DNA from: an uncultured Methanomassiliicoccaceae archaeon
GTDB taxonomy: Archaea > Thermoplasmatota > Thermoplasmata > Methanomassiliicoccales > Methanomethylophilaceae
Length of the DNA: 58,841 nt
Assembly (NCBI GenBank): GCA_905187815.1
Contig: CAJJJM010000007.1
Coordinates: 1 to 58,841, forward strand
Direction: 5' to 3'
Below are positions 1-7,343 of the stretch, piece after piece (position 1 is the first letter of the stretch; each line of letters opens with the position of its first letter). A model generated the notes under the pieces. The model was not told the origin of the DNA. It searched no databases and saw only the letters and a program-made list of their open reading frames with translations. The translations under genes and the position numbers were made by a program.

Positions 1-63
1 AAGCTGCTGAGCATGGTGTCCATCGTGTTCGCGGGCCTGATCGTGAATTTCTCACTGCTGTAA
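1..63 (+). CDS. 3' end of a membrane-protein gene (partial)
   Basis: The first 63 bases are open to a TAA stop and encode about 20 residues of mostly hydrophobic sequence ending NFSLL. This looks like the last transmembrane helix of an integral membrane protein that begins outside the window. The stop is followed 12 bases later by a strong stem-loop terminator. The family cannot be identified from so short a tail, and the frame is chosen only because it is open and hydrophobic. Confidence 0.55.
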   Translation, partial: KLLSMVSIVFAGLIVNFSLL

Positions 64-75
64 AGGAAATCAGAG

Positions 76-113
76 CGCAAAAAAGAACCGCCGGATGGCG
101 GTTCTTTTTTGCG
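76..113. terminator. Bidirectional stem-loop terminator
   Basis: A perfect 17-bp inverted repeat (CGCAAAAAAGAACCGCC and its complement) surrounds a GGAT loop. The A-run on one arm and T-run on the other let it act on both strands. It lies between the plus-strand gene ending at 63 and the minus-strand operon ending at 174, so it probably serves both and marks the left edge of that operon. Confidence 0.85.
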
Positions 114-173
114 TTAATGCGCTCCGCCGCCGAAACGCCGGGGACGGCGCGGGGGATACCCGGGACGGCACCG

Positions 174-509
174 TCATCTCCCCTTCGGGTCGTCCTGCGT
201 GGGGGACACCAGGTCGACTATACGCACCGATTCGTTCCCGAGCCACGCGCCGTAGTGGGCGACGCGGTCGAGATGCTCGGCCCTGCTGACGGCACTCGCC
301 ATCGCTGCGTCGAGCCTCCTCTTGCCGAGGAGCTGCACTAACGGGTGGTCTGCAAGGCCGAAGGCCTCGTACACGGCTATCCAGGAGAAGTACTCCCTCG
401 CGTCCCTGGGGTCGCAGAGGGCGATCTCTCTGGGGAGGGGGACCTTGGAGGAAGCCCTCAATGAGAGCATCCTGTCCGTTTCCGGATCGGTGGTGACGTT
501 GAAGCTCAC
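174..509 (-). CDS. Small soluble protein, last gene of the virus-like operon
   Basis: A 111-residue protein with no signal peptide or membrane segment; I do not recognise its family. The start is a GTG whose GTGA overlaps the TGA stop of the ATPase gene before it, so translation is probably coupled. Only this short frame continues the operon: the longer open frame extending upstream runs through the ATPase gene and is a shadow. The central part (WIAVYEAFGLADHPLVQLLG) looks helical. As the terminal gene next to an assembly-type ATPase it could be an ATPase partner or a regulator, but that is position-based guesswork. Confidence 0.6.
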   Translation of the reverse strand: MSFNVTTDPETDRMLSLRASSKVPLPREIALCDPRDAREYFSWIAVYEAFGLADHPLVQLLGKRRLDAAMASAVSRAEHLDRVAHYGAWLGNESVRIVDLVSPTQDDPKGR

Positions 510-1126
510 AGTCTCACGTCCCTGAGCATGTGGCTGTTCCTGTAGGACCACCACCAGACCTTCGGTATCGCGACGGACTCGTTGAAGCGGGGGAAGAAGC
601 ACCAGCTCCTGGGTTCCAGATCGGGATGCTGTCTTATCGACTCCTCGATCCATATGTTCGCGAGAACCTGGTTCATCCTGAACTCCGGCCTCTCGAAAGC
701 GAGATCCTCGTCGTGCATCCTCTTGCACATGACCACGGCGTCCTGGGACCTGACGAACTCTATGTCCGTGCCGGCCATGGACTGGGTGGTGATGCACACA
801 ACGGTGGACTTGTGGGAGATGATCCCCAACCAGCGCTGGAGTGTCGCATCCTTCCCGGAGCCCCTAGAGTGGAACACCCTGTTCACATCCTCTATCACAG
901 CCACTGAGCCGACGGGGATGTCGTTGGGGTCGGAGACCCTGCGGTATCCTGGGAACATTGAGACGTCGTACTCCATGGGATCCAGTAGGTACACGGGGCG
1001 GGTGTGCCAGCACAGGTCGATGAGCGAGTGCAGCGAGCAGGACTTGCCCTGCTTACCACTGCCCACCGCGATGATCACGCCGTGCTCCATCCTGGAGATG
1101 TAGTCGACCGCCTTACTGGCGCCCAT
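506..1126 (-). CDS. P-loop ATPase, HerA/FtsK or Zot-like (virion packaging or assembly type)
   Basis: A 206-residue ATPase. Walker A is GSGKQGKS at residues 22-29, very close to the N-terminus. Walker B is VAVIED at 75-80, and a CITTQS strand-polar motif follows at 111-116, as in the HerA/FtsK/A32 packaging ATPases and the Zot/pI morphogenesis ATPases of filamentous phages. It has no membrane segment, but the upstream gene encodes a two-TM protein that could anchor it. The ATG at 1126 is chosen because GGAGGTG lies 6 bases before it; the in-frame GTG upstream is part of that ribosome-binding site. It overlaps the preceding gene by 14 bases. The ATPase fold is clear; the choice between packaging, extrusion and secretion is inference. 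Confidence 0.75.
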   Translation of the reverse strand: MGASKAVDYISRMEHGVIIAVGSGKQGKSCSLHSLIDLCWHTRPVYLLDPMEYDVSMFPGYRRVSDPNDIPVGSVAVIEDVNRVFHSRGSGKDATLQRWLGIISHKSTVVCITTQSMAGTDIEFVRSQDAVVMCKRMHDEDLAFERPEFRMNQVLANIWIEESIRQHPDLEPRSWCFFPRFNESVAIPKVWWWSYRNSHMLRDVRL

Positions 1127-1931
1127 CGGAATCACCTCCGCGATGCTGGCTCATCCCCTGACGGGGACGGTTGCCGTTGGTATCCCTGGGGTTCACGGTG
1201 AAGTCCAGGTAGTCCTCCGGGACCGACTCGTCGGAGTCGTGGGATTCGTAGTCCGCCTCGATCAGACCGAGGGCCGAGGAGATCCTGTCGAGGTGCTTCC
1301 TCAGCGAGGACCTGGCATATCCCAGGCCGATGACCTTCGGATGCACCATGAGCTCGAGGTTCTCCTCCATGACCTGATTCAGGACCGAATACCACTTGCG
1401 GTAGGCGTCCTCTCTCGTCATCACCACGAGTGCGTTCTCGGTGTGGACCCAGCCGTAGTCCACCATCCCTCTTTCGAGGTCCATGCCCTCCACCAGGTAG
1501 ACGGGGATGCCGGACACGGTGTGGTACACCACGTTGTTCCCAGTCTGCTGGATGTAGCGGAACATGTCGTCCGGCACGAACACCGCCCTCAGGAGATGGT
1601 TTTCCACATCCAGATGGACAAGGACCCTGCCGGAGGGGCGGTACAGGGATCTGACCACGAACCTTGCCAGCAGGGCGCCGGCTATCGGAGACAAGAGGAC
1701 TGGCCAGTACTCCTGCAGGGCGTCGACGATAGCGTCGGTGCCGAACATCCTCCACACCACGTACACGCCGAAGAACCCGGCAGACACGGTGGCGGCGACA
1801 GCCGCCACCTTCCTCCACGGGGACTCCCTGGGCACGTCCGCATAGGCCTGCTCGGGGACAGCATCTCCCTGAGGCCCAGGCATGGAGACATCCGTCGGAC
1901 CGATGTCCCTAGACTGATCGTCAGAGTACAT
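1113..1931 (-). CDS. Two-TM membrane protein with cytoplasmic domain, ATPase neighbour
   Basis: A 272-residue protein. A polar N-terminus of about 40 residues is followed by two hydrophobic helices (about 42-62 and 71-92), then a soluble domain of some 130 residues beginning at the RVLVHLDV strand, and a polar Asp/Arg-rich tail. No family is recognised. The gene overlaps both neighbours: its start overlaps the end of the 36-aa membrane-protein gene, and its end overlaps the ATPase start. The layout of two helices plus a cytosolic domain next to a membrane-free assembly ATPase suggests a membrane platform for the ATPase. That role is inferred from order and topology only. Confidence 0.65.
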   Translation of the reverse strand: MYSDDQSRDIGPTDVSMPGPQGDAVPEQAYADVPRESPWRKVAAVAATVSAGFFGVYVVWRMFGTDAIVDALQEYWPVLLSPIAGALLARFVVRSLYRPSGRVLVHLDVENHLLRAVFVPDDMFRYIQQTGNNVVYHTVSGIPVYLVEGMDLERGMVDYGWVHTENALVVMTREDAYRKWYSVLNQVMEENLELMVHPKVIGLGYARSSLRKHLDRISSALGLIEADYESHDSDESVPEDYLDFTVNPRDTNGNRPRQGMSQHRGGDSDGRQ

Positions 1932-2031
1932 CGCTCACCTGCGTCTGGGCCTTCATTAGGCACCTGGAGAAGCTCCAGCGGAACCCCAGGAACGCTCCGA
2001 TCAGGCAGAGGATCAGTACCAGCGCTGACAC
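1921..2031 (-). CDS. Tiny single-TM protein (36 aa)
   Basis: A 36-residue protein starting at GTG (2031). A purine-rich GGGGGTGAG site lies just upstream. It is one transmembrane helix (SALVLILCLIGAFLGF) followed by a short basic and polar tail. The start overlaps the end of the preceding membrane-protein gene by 19 bases and the stop overlaps the next gene, which fits the packed operon. Coat proteins of filamentous and pleomorphic viruses are of this size and type, but so are many unrelated small membrane proteins. Support comes from the ribosome-binding site, the position and the helix. Confidence 0.55.
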   Translation of the reverse strand: MSALVLILCLIGAFLGFRWSFSRCLMKAQTQVSDVL

Positions 2032-2201
2032 GGTCTCACCCCCGAATAGAGGATCATCCCTCCGGCGAACGCCATGACGCTGCCTATGGTGGAGAACACC
2101 AGGGCCTCTCCGACGTTCAGCATGCCGGATATCAGGGGCACCAGCCACGCCGAGCCGACGAAGAGCAGGAGCCCCACGATTATCCTCGGGATGTTCATCA
2201 T
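2013..2201 (-). CDS. Small two-TM protein (62 aa)
   Basis: A 62-residue protein composed almost wholly of two hydrophobic helices (IIVGLLLFVGSAWLVPLISG and a Gly/Ala/Val-rich second one), ending in a short basic-aromatic tail, CQRWY. Two consecutive ATG codons (2201 and 2198) could start it; the first overlaps the TGA of the previous gene. It belongs to a run of four consecutive small membrane-protein genes (154, 93, 62 and 36 aa) between the anchored surface proteins and the ATPase. No family is recognised. A structural membrane component of the predicted assembly is a reasonable but unproven role. Confidence 0.6.
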   Translation of the reverse strand: MMNIPRIIVGLLLFVGSAWLVPLISGMLNVGEALVFSTIGSVMAFAGGMILYSGVRPCQRWY

Positions 2202-2479
2202 CTGACCACCTTGCCCTGTTTGCACTGGCTGATGTCCGAGTAGAACGCGATGTAGATCAGCAGGCACTCGATGGCGCAGACGAACACCAGGATGAACCCG
2301 GACAGCAGCCAGAACACCGCCGGGTCCGTTGGGATGTTCTCCGTTATGGCTGATGCGACGGTGTTCCCGGATGCGTCCAGCAGGAGGTGGGCCAGGTCGT
2401 CGCCCGTTGTGAGGGTGACGATCAGGTCCAGGATGAACACCGCGTTGATGATCCCGGACATGAGGGGAATCCACATCAT
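2198..2479 (-). CDS. Small two-TM protein (93 aa)
   Basis: A 93-residue membrane protein with hydrophobic segments at about residues 4-24 and 55-80, separated by a polar loop containing TGDDLAH. The C-terminus is short and basic (CKQGKVVR), suggesting a cytoplasmic end. The start ATGA overlaps the stop of the 154-aa gene, and its own stop overlaps the start of the 62-aa gene, so translation is coupled along the run. No family is recognised. It could be a minor structural membrane protein of the predicted particle or a subunit of a membrane complex. Confidence 0.65.
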   Translation of the reverse strand: MMWIPLMSGIINAVFILDLIVTLTTGDDLAHLLLDASGNTVASAITENIPTDPAVFWLLSGFILVFVCAIECLLIYIAFYSDISQCKQGKVVR

Positions 2480-2940
2480 CTGTATCTCCTCCAGTCGGAG
2501 CCGTCGTAGAAGCGGCGGTCGTATCCCTGATAGGGCTCGATGTACTGCTGTCCCGTCCTCAGGTTATCGTGGTCCTGCCCGGAGCGCCTCGTGAAGATCG
2601 GGGTGTCGATGTACTCCTGCTTCAGGTTCATCTTGTCCCTGGCGTAGTTGACCAGGTAGCGGATGACCAGGGCGAGGAGCAGGACGAACACCACGATGAT
2701 GATCACCTGCGCCACCTCCTCGGGGATGCCCAATGTGGTGGAGACCACGTTGGACAGCCCTCCGGTGAGGAAGAGGTAGGAGAAGCATCCGACGACCGCG
2801 ACCTTGACGGTGTTGCCCCAGGTCAGGATCACCTTGGTTCCAGCCTGGGCCGCCTCTGCGGCTCCGGATGCGGCAACCTTCCCTCCGCCTCCCTTGAAGA
2901 AATTGGTCAGGGCCTTGGCGATGGAGCTCCAGGCGGACAT
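2476..2940 (-). CDS. Two-TM protein with Gly/Ala-rich N-terminus and Tyr/Arg-rich tail
   Basis: A 154-residue protein. The N-terminus is amphipathic and glycine/alanine-rich (GGGGKVAASGAAEAAQAG). Two membrane helices follow at about 45-65 and 77-100, then a polar tail of about 55 residues rich in Tyr, Arg and Asp. The ATG at 2940 is chosen because GGAGG lies 7 bases upstream; the longer in-frame start would lie inside the preceding gene. The tail could face the cytoplasm or particle interior and bind nucleic acid or a matrix, which is speculation from composition. It follows the anchored InlB protein and begins the run of small membrane-protein genes. Confidence 0.65.
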   Translation of the reverse strand: MSAWSSIAKALTNFFKGGGGKVAASGAAEAAQAGTKVILTWGNTVKVAVVGCFSYLFLTGGLSNVVSTTLGIPEEVAQVIIIVVFVLLLALVIRYLVNYARDKMNLKQEYIDTPIFTRRSGQDHDNLRTGQQYIEPYQGYDRRFYDGSDWRRYR

Positions 2941-2941
2941 C

Positions 2942-3910
2942 TCAGCGCCTCCCTCCGTTGCCACGGACGTGGAACGCATACGCGGCCAGGACGATCACCA
3001 CGACGACGATCCCAAGCAGGACGAGGATCTCGAAGAGTCCGTCGTCCTTGCTGTCGGCGGAATCATCGCCAGAGGGCTCGTCGCCTCCGGGGTCGTCTCC
3101 GGGCTCGTCGTCATCCCCTCCGGGGGTGACGGATGCCTCCTTCCAGACGGCGGTGACATTCACATCGCCGGTGACTGTGACGGAGTCCCCGGGCTGGAGG
3201 ATGTCGTCTCCGATTCTCCAACCGGCGAACTCGAACCCCTCCTTCTCGCCGTCGTAGGACGGGAGGACGAAAGACGCTCCGCTGTCGGCGGTCGCTGTGG
3301 GTACGGTGATGGAACCGCCGTCCACCTCGAAGGTTATCTCGAAGGTCTCGGGGACCTCCTCGCTCACCTGGGTCCACTTGGCGTAGAGTGTCATGGACCT
3401 CTTCACGTCGGATGACCAGTCGTACTCCTGGGAGAGGTCGGAGGATGTGAACCATCCCCCGAACTCGTACCCGGACCTGACGGGATCGGCCGGCTTTGTA
3501 GCGGGAACACCGTAGGCGGTCTGCTGTATCTCCTGGACCTGGGGCCCGCCGAGGGAGTCGAAGGTGATGACGGGGAATCCCATCACGCTGACCTTGTAGA
3601 CCTCCACGGTGGTCGAGCCTCCGTTGTAGGAGTTGGTTGTCGTCTGTGTCACGTAGTAGGTTCCCTTCTCGGCGTATGTGTGGGAGGGGTTCCACTCCGT
3701 CGACACCGGGGAGCCGTCGCCGAAGTCCCACTCGATGGTCTCGGCGTTGCTCCCGTCGAACACGAACTGCAGCGTGTAGCTGTAGAATCTCCCATAGTCC
3801 ACGTCGTAGTCCTGCTCCTCGGCGGATGCCTGATCGAGCGGGATGGCCGACAGGACGAGGGAGATGACGGCCAGGGCCGTCGCTGCCATGATGATATTCT
3901 TAGACTGCAT
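2942..3910 (-). CDS. Membrane-anchored PKD + InlB B-repeat surface protein
   Basis: A 322-residue surface protein. It has a signal peptide (to about 30), a PKD-like domain with the WDFGDGSP motif and HTYAEKGTYYV strand (about 50-105), and two InlB B-repeat (Listeria-Bacteroides) domains ending in YAKW and TAVWK (about 118-182 and 190-258). An Asp/Gly/Pro-rich linker and a C-terminal membrane helix with a GNGGRR tail follow. The start is ATG 3910, with GGAGGTG 9 bases upstream, inside the end of the previous gene. These modules bind proteins or sugars or act as stalks. In this operon it could be a spike or adhesin exposed on the cell or particle. Confidence 0.8.
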   Translation of the reverse strand: MQSKNIIMAATALAVISLVLSAIPLDQASAEEQDYDVDYGRFYSYTLQFVFDGSNAETIEWDFGDGSPVSTEWNPSHTYAEKGTYYVTQTTTNSYNGGSTTVEVYKVSVMGFPVITFDSLGGPQVQEIQQTAYGVPATKPADPVRSGYEFGGWFTSSDLSQEYDWSSDVKRSMTLYAKWTQVSEEVPETFEITFEVDGGSITVPTATADSGASFVLPSYDGEKEGFEFAGWRIGDDILQPGDSVTVTGDVNVTAVWKEASVTPGGDDDEPGDDPGGDEPSGDDSADSKDDGLFEILVLLGIVVVVIVLAAYAFHVRGNGGRR

Positions 3911-5471
3911 AGATGATCGCACCTCCCTCGGGAGAGGACTGGAAGGACAGGTTAGACAGGACCTGGACGGTGAATGTCTGGGTCGCGCTCTGGTAGCCTG
4001 CCTTCTGTGCTGTTACGGTTATCTCGAAGGTCCCGGCCGAGGTCGGGGTCCCCACGATGGTATCGCCGGAGACCACCAGCCACGATGCTCCGCCCACAGT
4101 GAGCGTGCACCCCTCGACGCTGGCGTTCGGGGTGTAGCTCCACGACGTCCCCACCACGCCGAATCCCTGCGGGGACCCGGTCATGGTGATCGAGGCCTGC
4201 TCCCAGACCGCGAACAGCGTGATCTTGGAACCGTATGCAACGGAGACGGAGTCCCCGGCGTGGTACTGCGCGGTGGTCGCTCCGGAGGACAGGGCCCATC
4301 CGACGCAGACGAACCCGTCGCGCACGGGAACGGAATCTGTCACGATGAACGACTTGGATCCCGAAGCTGACGTCCCGGTCATTGAGGCCGTCTGGCTCGT
4401 GGGAGTGTTCGAACCGCCGTTGGCGCTGTACTCCAGCGTTGCGGTGAACGTCTGGGTTGTGCGCTCCCACACAGCGTAGAGGGTGTCCGATGCCAGGGAT
4501 GTGTCGTATCTCCAGTCGAGGTCGTTCTGCCCGTCGTAGAAGTACTCCGCTTCCGTCGCGTACCTGTCAGGGGACCAGCCCTTGAACTCGTAGCCGGAGC
4601 GTGTGGGCTCCTGCTGCGGGATCTCGTAGTAGAACTTGCCCGTGTAGGACTCGTCCGTCATGGATGCTGGAGCTCCCGAACCGCCGTTGGCGTTGAACGT
4701 CAGTACCCCGTTCTTGTACTCCGAGACGTTGACCGTGAAGACTGTCGATGCGCCTCCGCCGTCGGTGGCTTCGATCAGGAACGTGGCCGTTCCGATGCCC
4801 TTCGGGGTGATCTTCAGATGCGGGACGAGTCCCGACGCCGAGATCCCCAGGTCGAAGCTCGCCACGTCGCGCCCGGAGGTCTGCTCGACGGTCACGGTGG
4901 TGGTCGGTGCCGGGCTGGCGCTGTATCTGGGAGTGGTGTAGATCAGGAAGTCCCTCTCGGCGTTGGTGCCGTTGGGACGGTACCCCATGGTTGTGGAGCC
5001 GGAGGAGGCCCCCTGGACGGAGATCTCCTCGACCTTGGTGTCGTTGGTGCATACGACCTCGAAGATGACCGCGAAGTCCTCCGTGGTGCCCATGGCCGCC
5101 TGACCGGTGTCGGTGAAGAACCCCCAGAAGTTCTGGGAGTCCCACTCCTTGTCTGGGTCGGCCAGGGTCATCCTGGAGCTGTCGTAGCCCTGGAACTCGC
5201 TGTTCGGGTCGCGGCCGGTGATGTCGAACCTCGATCCGAGCTCCACGTAGTAGATGTGCTCGTAGGTGTCGAACCCGAAGTTGTCCTCCAGGTCGGAGAT
5301 GTCGCAGTCGATCTCCGTGTAGGGATTCGTGGGGCTGCTGCGGTTCTCCCCTCCGGTGAACGCTCCGAGCGCAGCATCGGACTCGTCGGAGACGAGGCAG
5401 ACGCAGGTCATGAGCATCGCCACAGCGGCGAAGAGGGCGAACGCGGTCAGCAGGCTCCTGTTCTCGGTCAT
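3900..5471 (-). CDS. Secreted InlB B-repeat / Ig-like protein without membrane anchor
   Basis: A 523-residue exported protein. A signal peptide (hydrophobic to about residue 28, then DESDA) precedes a unique domain of about 230 residues. Two InlB B-repeat domains follow (about 275-345 and 350-430, ending LYAVWE and LFAVWE), then a putative-Ig (He_PIG-like) module. The C-terminus has no membrane helix and ends FQSSPEGGAIIYAV, closely matching the end of the adjacent 486-aa protein. It is probably secreted and held by another component. The gene lies 4 bases after that paralogue-like gene and overlaps the start of the anchored 322-aa gene. Confidence 0.8.
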   Translation of the reverse strand: MTENRSLLTAFALFAAVAMLMTCVCLVSDESDAALGAFTGGENRSSPTNPYTEIDCDISDLEDNFGFDTYEHIYYVELGSRFDITGRDPNSEFQGYDSSRMTLADPDKEWDSQNFWGFFTDTGQAAMGTTEDFAVIFEVVCTNDTKVEEISVQGASSGSTTMGYRPNGTNAERDFLIYTTPRYSASPAPTTTVTVEQTSGRDVASFDLGISASGLVPHLKITPKGIGTATFLIEATDGGGASTVFTVNVSEYKNGVLTFNANGGSGAPASMTDESYTGKFYYEIPQQEPTRSGYEFKGWSPDRYATEAEYFYDGQNDLDWRYDTSLASDTLYAVWERTTQTFTATLEYSANGGSNTPTSQTASMTGTSASGSKSFIVTDSVPVRDGFVCVGWALSSGATTAQYHAGDSVSVAYGSKITLFAVWEQASITMTGSPQGFGVVGTSWSYTPNASVEGCTLTVGGASWLVVSGDTIVGTPTSAGTFEITVTAQKAGYQSATQTFTVQVLSNLSFQSSPEGGAIIYAV

Positions 5472-5475
5472 GCTA

Positions 5476-6936
5476 TCACATCGGGTAGATGACGGCTCCG
5501 CCGGTGGGCTGGGAGCTGAACACGAGCACGTTGTACACGTCGACGATGACAGTCGCGGAGGCTGTCTGTCCCGCGGCGGACGTGACGGTCACGGTTACCT
5601 GGGCGTCCTGCATCGGAGAAGCGCTCTGCACGCTCAGACAGTTGTCCTGGATGGTTGCGGTGAGTCCGACGGTCTCGGTGGATGCCGCAAGGGTGTTGGA
5701 GGATCCTCCGCTTACGGTGAATGCGGATGTGAGCTTCGGAGTGCCGACGATGGCGCTGACGAGGTCGTCGCCGGAAATCTTCAGGGTGTCCTCTACGTCG
5801 AGTCCGACCTGAGCGGTCTCGGTCTGTCCGTATGCGGTGGTCGCGGTGACGGTGAGCTCCTGTCCCATCCCTGCGGTAGCGGGGTTGGAGACGGAGACGA
5901 TCCCGTCGGAAACTGTCGCCCCTTCATAGCCGGAGACCTGCCAGGAAATCTGGGATGTCTGGGTGGCTGCGACGGTAGCGGTGACCGCATTCGCGTTGTT
6001 CAGATAGGTGAGGATGCTGCTCTCGGAAGAGAGGACGAGGTCGGGCTCGGAGCGGATGGTGATCTGCTTGGTCACACTCTGGGAGGGACCGTGGGTGCTG
6101 GTCCCGGTGATGGTGACGACGGTCTCCTTCACCTCGGCGGAGGATCCGCTGACAACTCCGGTCGCGGGGTCGAGGGAGAATCCCTCGGGAAGGGTCCCCT
6201 CGGAGACGGCCCAGGTGACGCCGATGTCCTCGGCGTTGGTGATGGTTCTGGAGGAGACGGGTGTTCCGTAGGACGCGATGGTCTCCTCGGAGTCGCCGAC
6301 GATCTTGCTGTAGACGGTGAAGGTCACCACCAAATCGGCGGTCTCTCCCCTGCAGTTTGCTGTAAGGGAGACGGTCTGCAGTCCGATCCCCGTGGGGGTT
6401 CCGGAGACCTTGCCATCTGCGAGCTCCAGACCTGCGGGGAGCTCGGTCCCGGACTTGACGGTCCAGGTGATCTCGCCGGACATGTCGGACTCGCCGATGG
6501 GGGAGAAGTCTATCCTGGTACCGGCGATGATGTCGTTGATGGTTCCGCTGACGCTGAGACCGTCGACAACGACGAACTTCACGTACTGGTAGGCGGTCTG
6601 CTCGACGGGCTCTGTCATCGAAGCTTCGATGACGACGTTGTAGGTCGTGCCGGAGGCAGCCTCCTCGGGTATGGTCACTATGACCATGCTCCCGTCGACG
6701 TATCCGACGCTGCCGTCGTTGACCTCGAGGGACACGGTCACAAAGTCTGTAAGATCCTCGGGGAACTCGGGGGTGTAGCGCCACTCGAACCCCGGGGCTA
6801 TCTCGATCACGGTGGCCTCGCCGTATGTTCCTGAGAGGTCCTCTCCCGCCGCGTCGCTCATTGGTACGAGCGAGACAGCCGCGATTACGGACACCAGGAC
6901 GGCTGCGAGGGCCGCGATGTAACTCGTTTTACTCAT
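5476..6936 (-). CDS. Secreted tandem Ig-like (He_PIG) protein
   Basis: A 486-residue exported protein. The signal peptide spans about residues 1-29 (ending SDAA). The rest is tandem beta-sandwich modules of the putative-Ig/cadherin-like type, recognisable by repeated patterns such as LPAGLELADGKVSGTPTG and LPEGFSLDPATGVVSGSS. There is no C-terminal membrane helix. The last residues, FSSQPTGGAVIYPM, resemble the end of the neighbouring 523-aa protein. Its abundance of Thr, Ser and Val is typical of extended surface stalks. It follows the two small membrane proteins of 54 and 78 aa. It could be a fibre or pilus-like component; this is inferred from architecture. Confidence 0.75.
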   Translation of the reverse strand: MSKTSYIAALAAVLVSVIAAVSLVPMSDAAGEDLSGTYGEATVIEIAPGFEWRYTPEFPEDLTDFVTVSLEVNDGSVGYVDGSMVIVTIPEEAASGTTYNVVIEASMTEPVEQTAYQYVKFVVVDGLSVSGTINDIIAGTRIDFSPIGESDMSGEITWTVKSGTELPAGLELADGKVSGTPTGIGLQTVSLTANCRGETADLVVTFTVYSKIVGDSEETIASYGTPVSSRTITNAEDIGVTWAVSEGTLPEGFSLDPATGVVSGSSAEVKETVVTITGTSTHGPSQSVTKQITIRSEPDLVLSSESSILTYLNNANAVTATVAATQTSQISWQVSGYEGATVSDGIVSVSNPATAGMGQELTVTATTAYGQTETAQVGLDVEDTLKISGDDLVSAIVGTPKLTSAFTVSGGSSNTLAASTETVGLTATIQDNCLSVQSASPMQDAQVTVTVTSAAGQTASATVIVDVYNVLVFSSQPTGGAVIYPM

Positions 6937-6960
6937 GGTATCAAGCTGTTTGATGCGGCC

Positions 6961-7197
6961 TCAATAGCGGGGGCCGCGCCCGCCTGCGTTCTTCGGCAGT
7001 GCTATCCATAGCCCGACCAGCATCACCGCCCCGTACAGGAGCAGCGACAGCCAGTAGAGCTCTATGAAGGAGGGGAAGTCCAGTCCGCGGACGTACTCCA
7101 CGTTGGTGGAGTCGGAGGTCAGCCAGGAGATGCCCAGGTCGATGCCTATCCATCCGAGGACGGACGCTATCGTTCCGATTATCGCGGGTATCGGCAT
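6961..7197 (-). CDS. Small two-TM protein (78 aa)
   Basis: A 78-residue membrane protein with two hydrophobic segments (about 3-26 and 44-69), a short polar loop, and a basic tail ending GGRGPRY. The ATG at 7197 gives the compact membrane protein; longer in-frame starts extend into the preceding gene and add a non-membrane, shadow-like sequence. It overlaps the 54-aa gene by 19 bases. The pair sits between the 785-aa anchored protein and the 486-aa secreted protein, so the two may be partners of the large surface protein. No family is recognised. Confidence 0.6.
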   Translation of the reverse strand: MPIPAIIGTIASVLGWIGIDLGISWLTSDSTNVEYVRGLDFPSFIELYWLSLLLYGAVMLVGLWIALPKNAGGRGPRY

Positions 7198-7343
7198 CGG
7201 CGGTGCCTCCTCTCGTGAAGGCATCCGAACACCAGGGCGAATGCCATGGTAGCACCGATCGATACGCCCCAGAACCAGGGGTCGTCCAGCGCATCCGCCA
7301 CAACGTCCCACACGGTGGTCACGGGGATCTGCACATCGGTCAT
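7179..7343 (-). CDS. Tiny single-TM protein (54 aa)
   Basis: A 54-residue protein read directly from the minus strand. Its ATG at 7343 overlaps the TGA of the 785-aa gene (ATGA), and its stop lies inside the next gene. It has a polar N-terminus (MTDVQIPVTTVWDVV), one membrane helix (FWGVSIGATMAFALVFG), and a strongly basic tail with HERRHRRCRYPR. Small helix-plus-basic-tail proteins are typical coat or minor structural proteins of filamentous and enveloped viruses. Here this is only suggestive. The precise stop/start overlap is the best evidence that it is a gene. Confidence 0.6.
   Translation of the reverse strand: MTDVQIPVTTVWDVVADALDDPWFWGVSIGATMAFALVFGCLHERRHRRCRYPR

Noticed and set aside
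880..1126. FtsK chromosome-partition protein
   Set aside because: Too short, no gamma DNA-reading domain and no TM segments; operon context is membrane and surface proteins.
1127..1135. GTG 1135 as ATPase start
   Set aside because: The GTG is part of the GGAGGTG ribosome-binding site for ATG 1126. The same reasoning rejects GTG 3922 in favour of ATG 3910.
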